The notes beneath the pieces are model-generated. The model searched no databases and had not been told where the DNA came from. It saw nothing but the letters and a program-made list of their open reading frames with translations. From Lachnospiraceae bacterium (GTDB taxonomy: Bacteria; Bacillota; Clostridia; Lachnospirales; Lachnospiraceae): 41,766 nucleotides of DNA. Shown here in pieces: positions 26,020 to 33,972 of this stretch; the stretch's first letter is position 1, and every line of letters starts with the position of its first letter. Location of the stretch: contig SVFS01000018.1 of assembly GCA_015056725.1 (NCBI GenBank), positions 1-41,766 on the forward strand, read 5' to 3'. The translations under genes were made by a program, and so were the position numbers.

Positions 26020-26997
26020 TTATTTCATATCATATGCATCGCTTAACATATATTCCTCTCTGATATCATCTAAAGTTTTACCATTCTCTTTTTTGATTGC
26101 GAATCCATATGTATGTACAGAAGACCATCCATAAACCCCTTTCAACCATTGTTGCAAAGACATAACACCTTCTTTCGTCTGAACAGTGCCTTCTTTTGTC
26201 AAAATAGCTTCCTCGTCTGTATCTTTTGCAACAACTATGTCGCCAGCTTTTACAACACCCCACTCTAACATTGCATCGATTTTCGGAAGGACCCTTCTCG
26301 TAATTTCACGTTTTTTATCCTTAGAAACTGATTTCGGAGATGAAATATCAACGTAAAAATCATCATACTCCATGACTGGTAATATCTTTTTTACATCAAC
26401 AAACACATTTTCACTTATTTTATATGGATAGATTCGGTAGCAACTAATATCAACCTTATTGCTGTTTAACCATGCAACAGCTGACAAAGTTTGTTCATCA
26501 AATTCAGAAGCCACCAAAATAATTCTCTGTGTTTCATTGAAATTAACTATTTTATTTTTCTCAAAGAAATCCATCAGCACTCGACTTGCAATTTCACTTG
26601 AACTCAAATCAGGTTTCACAAACTCTTCCGCATGTTTTTGTACATAAGGAGAAAAAACACTTTGAATCAATTCATCTGTCGACTTAATTGTTGCACAACT
26701 TGCCGCATATCGTATTGCTTGAAACTCAAAAGCTTCACTTCTCGCTTCAATATCTTTTTTATCTCTTTTTATTTCAACAAGAACAAGATTTCCTTCGTTA
26801 TCAACAGCTGTTAGATCACTTCTTCCATTTTTTGCATTCTTCACCTGTTGCCCCACAACCAACAAAGACTCTTCGTCTGAACATATCATATCTATATTTT
26901 TTCTTAAAAGTTCTTCGATATCACTTTCCTTCATTCCTAATTCCGCGAAAGTGATTTCTTCTAATTTAACTGGTTGCATATCTGTTAATTGGTACAT
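26020..26997 (-). CDS. PD-(D/E)XK nuclease (NucS/DUF91-like) with C-terminal RAMA-like domain
   Basis: A 325-residue protein. The N-terminal third matches a NucS/DUF91-type fold: ESDIEELLRKNIDMI, LLVVGQQVKNAKNGRSDLTAV and NLVLVEIKRDKKDIEA, giving the catalytic pattern Asp61 ... Glu75-x-Lys77. The middle (about 120-215) is unassigned. The last 75 residues (EWGVVKAGDIVVAK, AILTKEGTVQTKEGVMSLQQW, then a GWS segment) resemble the RAMA domain found with restriction-modification proteins and thought to recognise modified DNA. AAGGAG lies 6 bases before the ATG. It follows abiH by 20 bp. A standalone modification-dependent nuclease for defence is an inference. Confidence 0.78.
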   Translation of the reverse strand: MYQLTDMQPVKLEEITFAELGMKESDIEELLRKNIDMICSDEESLLVVGQQVKNAKNGRSDLTAVDNEGNLVLVEIKRDKKDIEARSEAFEFQAIRYAASCATIKSTDELIQSVFSPYVQKHAEEFVKPDLSSSEIASRVLMDFFEKNKIVNFNETQRIILVASEFDEQTLSAVAWLNSNKVDISCYRIYPYKISENVFVDVKKILPVMEYDDFYVDISSPKSVSKDKKREITRRVLPKIDAMLEWGVVKAGDIVVAKDTDEEAILTKEGTVQTKEGVMSLQQWLKGVYGWSSVHTYGFAIKKENGKTLDDIREEYMLSDAYDMK

Positions 26998-27017
26998 AAT
27001 TTTCTCCTTATCACAAA

Positions 27018-28066
27018 TTATTCACATGGAACAAACTCAATAAATCTCTCTTGTATCAATTTTGTAGCCTCTTCCTTACCAAATACTTCTATTAAATTAA
27101 CTACTTTTTGTTCATAATCATCTTGATTATACTTGTATATAACAAACTTATTGGCCATAGATTTTAATTTTTTTATAATCTCTCCATCTGTTTTATCCAT
27201 AGAATGGCCATAGAAATGAATTATAGGACAACTAATCACTCCCATTCTATTTTCATACATTTTTTCTTGTTCAATGTATCCTGTTAATTTTTGAATTCTC
27301 TGAAAATATTTTTTAAAATACACAAAATCCAAATCATCAGGATTATCATCTTGAAACCCTAGTACCATATTATTATCTTCTAGACTCCCATGAATATGTA
27401 AAACACTTTCTTTCTCAATGCCATACACTTTATATGTATCCGTATAATTGAACGATATAATATACTTAGGAGCAATTTCAGCAATTTGACCAATTGGTTC
27501 CAACTCTCTTGGTTCTTTCGGTAGAATGTACTGAAGATATATTTGTAATGCCCGTGTTAAATTATCTAATTGCTCACGTAGCATCTTTTTGATTTTTTTA
27601 AATTCAATCCATATATATCGTGATAATAATCATCTTTCAGTACAAAGGTCCATGCATTTCTGTTTTTCCCATTTTCTTCTATTCTTGTTAAAGACTTCTC
27701 CCCCATAATTTCAAAAATATTCAATATCTTTAACATATTATTGGATACGGTATCCAATATAAATACATTACTAATACAAAATTTTTCTATATTATTACAA
27801 AAACTTTGAATAACAGATATTATACTTTCTATTATTCTTTCTAAATCTACCCATCCCGGAACTGAATTCGTATATTCCAAAAAATAATTGATAAAGCCAT
27901 TAGAATTAATTATTTCCACAAATTCACATTCCACAGCATCAGTAGGCTTAGTATCTTGATATTTATGTTTATACTTTCTTATACAATTTAGAAAATTTTC
28001 ATATTTTGTATCTAAACCATGTGCAATATCAAACCCATTTCCAATCACTAAAACATTATTGCTCAT
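27018..28066 (-). pseudogene. abiH: AbiH family abortive-infection protein, interrupted by a 2-bp frameshift
   Basis: Two adjoining frames together make one AbiH-like protein of about 349 residues. The N-terminal frame (28066-27566) begins with the family nucleotide-binding-like motif NNVLVIGNGFDIAHGLDTKY; the C-terminal frame (to 27018) has SFNYTDT, LHIHGS and IIHFYGHSMDKTD. The break lies at an (AT)4 tract, 27611-27618. Removing one AT unit joins the frames as HDI-WIEFKKIKKMLREQ, exactly where the two readings separate. It may be a pseudogene, a sequencing error or a slippage-controlled switch. Shine-Dalgarno is weak (AGGGG). A sigma-A promoter lies at 28161-28189. AbiH proteins block phage growth by an unknown mechanism. 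Confidence 0.85.
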
Positions 28067-28160
28067 ATATTACCCCTATTTGATTGAACCAAACGCTTTT
28101 CTTCTTTTAAAATTTCAGACAATGTCTGATAAATTTTCTTTGTAACTTTATTGTGTCGAT

Positions 28161-28189
28161 ATTGTATCACTCTCAAACTCAAATAACAA
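28161..28189 (-). promoter_or_regulatory. sigma-A promoter of abiH and the genes behind it
   Basis: TTGTTA (28189-28184), 17-bp spacer, TACAAT (28166-28161). The -10 matches 5 of 6 and the -35 4 of 6 bases. The leader before abiH would be about 88 nt. Confidence 0.55.
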
Positions 28190-28222
28190 TCTCAAGTTCT
28201 AGTGGTAATTTATCTGTAAAAA

Positions 28223-28861
28223 TCAAACAAGTACCTCCACATATTTCATTACTTCATCTCTGATTCCAAGTTTTTTTGCATATTCAATCAGCCCGGAAGT
28301 CCTTTTGTCCTTTAAAGACATATACTCTTTCATCGCTGTCTGAAAGTTTTGCATCTCCACTTTCTTTCTCTCCATAATAAGATTGCAAATACATCTTTCC
28401 TTATCATACACTCTTACCATGTTGCCACTACTGGAAACCACCTCGCATACACCTAATTCATATGTTTCCTTTAAAGCATAGTGCACTTGTACGTTATCAG
28501 TTTTTAAATGTGATGCATTATAGCCACTAGGTACAGTCACACTAATTTCAGAAAATTCTCTATCTAAAAGTCCATGCAAAAACAATGCCGTTTCGCCGGA
28601 ATAAATTACTGCCGAACTTCTTACTTGCATAATATATAATTCATCCGATCACACATCATCCGCAACAAAAACGCCTCTTGTAACCTTTTCCATTCCTCTC
28701 TCTTTAATGTACCGAACATGAATCGTAGTCAAGTCAATCAAAGGCGGTTTCCGTATCCGAAATGTCGGTTTCCATTGTGCAGGACCAAGGTTTCTTGGCA
28801 CAAGAATATTCAAGCAAATGCCTAAGTTTTCATTATATACATTATATAATTGTATCTTCAT
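28223..28861 (-). pseudogene. AbiEi-type antitoxin, degraded by an in-frame stop
   Basis: AbiEi is the antitoxin and transcriptional repressor of the AbiE (type IV) toxin-antitoxin system. The C-terminal part (28630-28223) has the typical VIYSGETALFLHGLLDREFSEI and VTVPSGYN segments. Directly upstream in the same frame, after one TGA (28651-28649), comes YIKERGMEKVTRGVFVADDV, the end of the AbiEi winged helix. Beyond that, to the ATG at 28861, the sequence (MKIQLYNVYNENLGICLNIL) no longer resembles AbiEi, so the 5' end appears replaced. The nucleotidyltransferase toxin gene AbiEii, normally just downstream, is missing. Re-initiation at the ATG at 28630 could still make a 135-residue fragment. 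Confidence 0.8.
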
Positions 28862-28884
28862 CTATCGTTTTGCTATATACACTT

Positions 28885-29991
28885 TTATTGCTTTGATTTT
28901 TCTTTTGGTATTTTATATACAGAACGAGTACCGACAGCTCCAAATAATTTTCTTTCCTTCCATACATATAAATCAGTCAATGTAATCTCATGTTCCTTTC
29001 TCCTCGGATTGGCACCAAAATAATCTTTATAAGTTATCTTTATATACTCATATACAAACTGATTATAATTCTTTACTTCAGAAACAGTACATCCATCCCA
29101 ATGATGACTCAATACATCAAGATATCCATTCTGGTATTCTTCTTCTGCTTTCATCCCAATGATATGTGTGTCAACAAAGGCATTTGTAATGCTTTCATTT
29201 TCAGCCGTTTTTAATTCTTCCTCCTTTTCTTTTCTCTTTTTCTTGATTTTTTCAGTAAACGGTTTTACCATTTCCATTTCGAATAACAATGCAGATAATA
29301 CACCTGGGAAAAACGCTTCCGTAAAAGTAGACCAATATGTATTTGCAGTAATAATTTTTATATCCACTAAATTTATAGTTGTTATCACTATCGTTAAAAT
29401 CAATTGGCACCATTTCACGAAATTATATTGACCTAAAATTACTGAAATACGCAAAAATACGGATGATTGTTTCGTTCCTAATTTACCGAAATTTTGAAAC
29501 AAGACATCCATAATAAGAAGTTCCAAAAAAACAGTAATATATATTGAAACTCCTAAATTACCACTAATCTTTCTCAAAATCTCAAATACAATCACGCCAT
29601 TCAATAATAATATCGCATTCCATGCAACGATTATAAGTAAATATAAAATAGCACTTACCATTATAACGAGAATAGCTTCTATTTTTTTTAATTTAAAGAA
29701 CTTTTTCTTTTCGTTCTTTTCTTTTGAATGTTCTTCCACTTCATTCCTAACTGTGTCTAAATCAAATTCACTAAGCATCATATCATCATAATCACTACAA
29801 CTCTCTGCCACTATACAATCTCTATGGCCACACGAACATGTATATGGATACCATAAAAGTTTATAATAAATACTCTTATTCATTCTATTACTATAAGTTG
29901 ATGCCGTTCCCTTTTTCCCACATATTGGACAAACAACCTCACATAAAGGCGGACCGAAACCATCCTCATAATCACTCTCATAGAGAAACAT
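28885..29991 (-). CDS. unknown membrane protein with N-terminal zinc ribbon
   Basis: A 368-residue protein, no recognised family. From the ATG at 29991 (GAGGTG 4 bases upstream; the frame extends to a GTG at 30003): a Cys-rich domain with Cys21-x2-Cys24 and Cys52-x-Cys54 plus Cys59 that could bind zinc, an acidic/basic linker, then transmembrane helices at about 107-135 and 149-170, two further hydrophobic segments at about 190-235, a Lys/Glu-rich coiled coil (TEKIKKKRKEKEEELKTAEN), and a soluble C-terminal domain of about 110 residues with Trp/Tyr-rich stretches (LSHHWDGCTVSEVKNYNQFV, TLTDLYVWKERKLFG). The gene is AT-rich and lies among defence genes. It could be a membrane effector or sensor, but no function can be claimed. 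Confidence 0.8.
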   Translation of the reverse strand: MFLYESDYEDGFGPPLCEVVCPICGKKGTASTYSNRMNKSIYYKLLWYPYTCSCGHRDCIVAESCSDYDDMMLSEFDLDTVRNEVEEHSKEKNEKKKFFKLKKIEAILVIMVSAILYLLIIVAWNAILLLNGVIVFEILRKISGNLGVSIYITVFLELLIMDVLFQNFGKLGTKQSSVFLRISVILGQYNFVKWCQLILTIVITTINLVDIKIITANTYWSTFTEAFFPGVLSALLFEMEMVKPFTEKIKKKRKEKEEELKTAENESITNAFVDTHIIGMKAEEEYQNGYLDVLSHHWDGCTVSEVKNYNQFVYEYIKITYKDYFGANPRRKEHEITLTDLYVWKERKLFGAVGTRSVYKIPKEKSKQ

Positions 29992-30024
29992 ATGACACCT
30001 CACACATAAAATGGCAAAAAAACA

Positions 30025-30038
30025 TTAAGTTGACTTAA
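30025..30038. promoter_or_regulatory. palindrome upstream of the zinc-ribbon gene, possible operator
   Basis: TTAAGTTGACTTAA is a perfect 6+6 inverted repeat with a 2-base centre, 34 bases upstream of the ATG at 29991. The rest of 29992-30200 holds only an ORF remnant without a start codon (30040-30204, minus), which includes LRVYRLKSGRDIYKDIRGLE. Confidence 0.3.
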
Positions 30039-30200
30039 ACTATGAGCAATATAACATATCAAGCCTAGAACTGTCCGCATCATTCTTTTTCATCGCCTTT
30101 TCCAGACCTCTGATATCTTTATAAATATCCCTACCTGATTTTAATCTGTAAACACGGAGAATTGTAGCACTCGCCTTGATGTAACATACACTAACTTTTA

Positions 30201-30632
30201 CTAGTCATCGCTAGGCAAATGCCAATCATGGCTACTATAAACCGGATAACCAAATTCTTTTTCTGTCCACTTAAGCTTACCTATTGCATTATCAAATCTT
30301 GAAAGCAGATTCCAACACTGATTTCTATAATATAAATCCAAATCCGGATTAACATAATCCAATCGGACAATTTCTTTTGCCTTTTCAAGTTCTTCCAAGC
30401 TTGCATTTTTAAACCATTTTGCACTGTATAAAGACCCTTTCTCTATTTCTTTTTTTTTAGACTCCCATAGTGCATTAATAACATTCTTATTTTTTATTCC
30501 TAATATCGTCATAATTATTGTGCTAACGCTAACGCCTGTTAATAAAATTTCTGTCTTATGCTCTTTTACCCATGTGATAAAACCTTTTTTCTCAGGGATA
30601 TCATCTCGTTCATCTACCTTTTCTTCAGTCAT
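30201..30632 (-). CDS. hypothetical protein with one transmembrane helix
   Basis: A 143-residue protein: charged N-terminus, a segment GFITWVKEHKTEILLTGVSV that leads into one transmembrane helix (about 28-46), then a basic amphipathic helix (ALWESKKKEIEKGS) and a C-terminal helical region (SLEELEKAKEIVRLDYVNPD) ending in a Trp/His tail. Small membrane proteins with this WVKEHK-helix-GIKN layout occur in Firmicutes accessory regions, but I know no function. GGAG is placed well before the ATG. A weak promoter (TTGATG 30693-30688, 16-bp spacer, TATACT 30671-30666) lies upstream. Confidence 0.7.
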   Translation of the reverse strand: MTEEKVDERDDIPEKKGFITWVKEHKTEILLTGVSVSTIIMTILGIKNKNVINALWESKKKEIEKGSLYSAKWFKNASLEELEKAKEIVRLDYVNPDLDLYYRNQCWNLLSRFDNAIGKLKWTEKEFGYPVYSSHDWHLPSDD

Positions 30633-30717
30633 TACTTTTCTCCTTCCACTTCTTTCATTGTGTAAAGTATATAAAACAATCTAATAACATCAAATTTTCA
30701 ACTCTTTATATAAATAT

Positions 30718-30746
30718 AGCACCATCCAAATTTCTCGGACAGTGCT
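30718..30746. terminator. weak hairpin between fic and the one-TM gene
   Basis: AGCAC-CA-TCC pairs with GGA-CA-GTGCT, leaving a CA/CA internal mismatch; TTTCTTT follows on the plus strand and TATATTTATAT on the minus strand. It may weakly end the fic transcript. The surrounding gap (30633-30913) otherwise contains a short start-less reading frame at 30784-30873 (minus) with GNWYVGILWDELKNEI, probably a gene remnant. Confidence 0.35.
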
Positions 30747-30913
30747 TTCTTTACAGTTGTCTAGGTATTAATATTTTGATATCTTATCTAATTTCATTTT
30801 TCAACTCATCCCACAGAATACCTACATACCAATTTCCGTAGCAAATACATAACAATAAATTGACTTTTATCGTTTACAAAAATCCTCTCAATCCTTCAGA
30901 TATCAAACCATGC

Positions 30914-31516
30914 TTATAAATCATTTATCTTATATACCGAATATCCCTCATAATAATAACTATGGTCTATTCCTTTCATATAAAGTTCTCTATCATCAAC
31001 CTTATCTGTTAAGGCGTTCTTTAATAGATACTTTATCTCGATATCCTTTATCGGACTGCGTTCCATCGCAAGTAAGTACTCTTCCTTGTCAATCAAACTC
31101 CAATCCACAACGCGACCTATTTCCTTTTTCAACATTAAGTCAAGCCATATCCTTGTACTTCTTCCATTTCCCTCTCTAAAAGGATGTGCCACATTCATCT
31201 CAACATACTTTTCAATAATTTCATCAACCGTTGACTGCGGCATTTTCTCGATATTCGCTAATGCAGTTTCTAAATACATAACCGGTGCAAATCTAAAACT
31301 TCCTTTTGCCATATTTACGGTTCTTAGTTTTCCTGCGAAATCATATATTTCATCAAAAAGATATTTGTGAATTTTCGCAAGACTTTCGTATGTTCCGGCA
31401 TCCAAACGGTTTAGATAGCCTGTTTCAAACATTTCAATCGCTTTTTGTTTGCTGATTTTTTCCTCTATTCGTGCTAATTCTGCCCTATCTTTGATACCTA
31501 ATTTATTATCAAGCAT
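30914..31516 (-). CDS. fic: Fic family protein, class III-like (probable AMP-transferase)
   Basis: Fic enzymes transfer AMP or other phosphate groups to target proteins. The 200 residues carry the complete active-site motif HPFREGNGR (111-119) with the catalytic His111, preceded by the flap region KGSFRFAPV and FDEIYDFAGKLRTVNM. Near the C-terminus SYYYEG (186-191) fits the inhibitory motif [ST]xxxE[GN]; a C-terminal location is the hallmark of self-inhibited class III Fic proteins such as the Neisseria enzyme. No separate antitoxin gene is adjacent, consistent with that class. It has a strong promoter 60 bases upstream but a poorly placed Shine-Dalgarno (AAGGA 12 bases away). Confidence 0.92.
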   Translation of the reverse strand: MLDNKLGIKDRAELARIEEKISKQKAIEMFETGYLNRLDAGTYESLAKIHKYLFDEIYDFAGKLRTVNMAKGSFRFAPVMYLETALANIEKMPQSTVDEIIEKYVEMNVAHPFREGNGRSTRIWLDLMLKKEIGRVVDWSLIDKEEYLLAMERSPIKDIEIKYLLKNALTDKVDDRELYMKGIDHSYYYEGYSVYKINDL

Positions 31517-31579
31517 ATATTTCTATATATCCTTCCACTGAGTTTCCTCTCCGAATTATTTATCCAACATACCGCTTTT

Positions 31580-31608
31580 ATTATATTCCATAGGGCAAAC
31601 ACTTTCAA
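31580..31608 (-). promoter_or_regulatory. sigma-A promoter of fic
   Basis: TTGAAA (31608-31603), 17-bp spacer, TATAAT (31585-31580): perfect -10, 5 of 6 in the -35. The leader before the fic ATG would be about 57 nt. Confidence 0.8.
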
Positions 31609-31657
31609 TCGCAACTTAAATACATCAACATTCAAGCATTATTCTTTTTAATATATC

Positions 31658-33934
31658 CTAATCTTTCCTCAAATACCTCGCCGTAATCGTATCTCCGTTC
31701 TCCACCATTTCCTGCGGTGTACCCTGAAATACGACCTGACCTCCCATACTGCCGCCATCCGGTCCGATATCGATAATATAGTCTGCCAACTTCATGACGT
31801 CTGTATTATGCTCAATAACAATGACTGTATTCCCCTTCTGTACCAGTCTTTCAAACAATTCCATCAGTTTTTCGATGTCTGATGCGTGCAGTCCTGTGGT
31901 AGGCTCATCTAATACATAAATGTTCCCTTTTCCTTGAATTTCTTTTGCCAGCTTTACTCGCTGACGCTCACCGCCGCTTAAAGTCGAAAGCGGCTGTCCA
32001 AGAGATAAATACGGAAGTCCCACTTCTAAAAGTGCGTCCAGATGCTTTCTGATTTTTGTGTTATCTGCAAAGAATGCTCTTGCTTCTTCCACACTCATTT
32101 CCAGCACTTCCACGATGTTCTTATCTTTATATCGATAAGATAACGCCTCTTCACTGTAACGTTTCCCACCGCAATGCTCACAAACTGTCGTTACCGGGTC
32201 CATAAAAACCAGCTCCGTTGTAATCGCTCCGCGCCCCTTGCAATACGGGCAGGCACCTTTACTGTTAAAGGAAAACAGGCCGGATTCCTGCGAGCAGGAA
32301 TTTGCAAACACCTTTCGGATTTCATCAAAGAATCCTAAATAGGTACAGGCTGTAGAGCGACCTGTGGCTGTCACAGCACTTTGATCAACTAATACGACCT
32401 GTTCCTTATATTGCTTCGCAAATACATCACGTATCAAAGAAGATTTTCCGGAACCGGCTACGCCTGTTACTACAGTAAGTACATTCAGCGGAATATCTAC
32501 ATCTACATTTTTCAAGTTATGCATAGATGCACCTCGGATACTCAGCCATTGGGTCGGTTTCTTAGGACTGGCTTTGCAGGAAATCTGTTTTTTCATTGCC
32601 TTTCCGGTCAGTGTATCCGACAGCAGCAGCTCCTCATAACTTCCCTGAAACAGAATTTCACCACCATTTTTACCGGCTAGTGGACCTACATCAATCACTT
32701 CATCCGCAATACTGATAATATCTTTATCATGCTCTACTACGAGTACCGTATTTCCTTTGTCACGAAGACTTTGCAGCAACCGGATCATACGATGTACATC
32801 CCTTGGATGCATTCCCGTACTTGGCTCATCAAAAATATAAATCATTCCGGTAAGTGAGCTTCCCATATAACGTACCAGCTTCAATCTCTGTGCTTCGCCA
32901 CCGGATAATGTCGATGATTCCCTGTTCATACTCAGATAAGGCAGTCCGATATCTATCATTCTTTTTAAGGCTAACGTAAGTGTTTTTACGATGCTTTCTG
33001 CTCTCGGATCGTCAATTTTCTGTAATTCTTCATACAATTGTGAGAACTCCATCTCACACATGTCTACAATCGTATATCCGTTTATTTTGCAGGAACGTGC
33101 TGCCTCATTTAAACGGGTTCCTCCGCAGTCCGGACAAGTTCTTTCTTCCATGTATTGACTGATTTTCTTCAAAGTGGCATCTGTCTGTTCTTCCGCAGAT
33201 TTCATCAGACAAAGACGTTTGAACTGATTATAGACACCTTCTATTTTCTTATCTACTCTGACACCTTGTCCCTGCGACTTTCCGTCAGCTGTCAGCCCAC
33301 CCTTTTCACGGGTTCCGTACAGTAAAATATTCTGTTCTTCTTCCGACAGATCTTTCCACTTTTTATGAATATCAAATAATTCCGGTTTTCTGTAAAGCTT
33401 CCAATAATATTTTCCGGGTCCAAATGCCGGAAGCTTAAAAATTCCTTCCTCATATGTCTTTTCTTCATCAATCAATGCTTCCATATTGAGATCCATAATC
33501 TTTCCGATTCCCGCACAAGTCGGACACATACCGTTTGGATTATTAAAGGAAAAATACGACGATGGTCCTACCTGTGGTGTTCCGATTCTGGAAAACAGCA
33601 GTCTAAGTGACGCATACATGTCACTGATTGTTCCTACTGTGGAGCGGGCGTTACCACCGAGTCTGCTTTGGTCGATTACTACAGATGGATTCAGATAATC
33701 TATATAATCCACATGCGGTTTTTCATATTTCGGCAATCTTCCGCGAATCCATGCGGAATACGTTTCATTCATCTGTCTTTGACTCTCCGCCGCAACTGTA
33801 TCGAACACAATACTGGATTTACCGGAGCCTGACACCCCGGTAAATACTACAATCTTATTCTTTGGTATCTCCAACGAAACATTTTTCAGATTGTTCTGTC
33901 GAAGTCCTTTTATTTTAATCACATTACTATTCAT
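31658..33934 (-). CDS. UvrA-like ABC ATPase, short paralogue (UvrA2/drug-resistance type)
   Basis: A 758-residue double ABC ATPase related to excinuclease subunit UvrA, about 180 residues shorter than housekeeping UvrA because the domain that binds UvrB appears to be missing. It has two Walker A loops (GVSGSGKSSIVFD and GVAGSGKSSLIRD), two signature motifs (TLSGGEAQRLKL and TLSGGERQRVKL), and zinc modules CPTC, CPDCGG, CPYCKGRG and CEHCGG. Such short UvrA forms occur beside MerR-type regulators and in antibiotic-producing or resistant bacteria, where they protect from DNA-acting drugs. AGAGGA precedes the ATG. It lies 38 bp after the MerR-type gene and is probably coexpressed. Confidence 0.92.
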   Translation of the reverse strand: MNSNVIKIKGLRQNNLKNVSLEIPKNKIVVFTGVSGSGKSSIVFDTVAAESQRQMNETYSAWIRGRLPKYEKPHVDYIDYLNPSVVIDQSRLGGNARSTVGTISDMYASLRLLFSRIGTPQVGPSSYFSFNNPNGMCPTCAGIGKIMDLNMEALIDEEKTYEEGIFKLPAFGPGKYYWKLYRKPELFDIHKKWKDLSEEEQNILLYGTREKGGLTADGKSQGQGVRVDKKIEGVYNQFKRLCLMKSAEEQTDATLKKISQYMEERTCPDCGGTRLNEAARSCKINGYTIVDMCEMEFSQLYEELQKIDDPRAESIVKTLTLALKRMIDIGLPYLSMNRESSTLSGGEAQRLKLVRYMGSSLTGMIYIFDEPSTGMHPRDVHRMIRLLQSLRDKGNTVLVVEHDKDIISIADEVIDVGPLAGKNGGEILFQGSYEELLLSDTLTGKAMKKQISCKASPKKPTQWLSIRGASMHNLKNVDVDIPLNVLTVVTGVAGSGKSSLIRDVFAKQYKEQVVLVDQSAVTATGRSTACTYLGFFDEIRKVFANSCSQESGLFSFNSKGACPYCKGRGAITTELVFMDPVTTVCEHCGGKRYSEEALSYRYKDKNIVEVLEMSVEEARAFFADNTKIRKHLDALLEVGLPYLSLGQPLSTLSGGERQRVKLAKEIQGKGNIYVLDEPTTGLHASDIEKLMELFERLVQKGNTVIVIEHNTDVMKLADYIIDIGPDGGSMGGQVVFQGTPQEMVENGDTITARYLRKD

Positions 33935-33972
33935 TTTGTTCCTCTTTTAACTCAACCAATCACTTCTTACTC

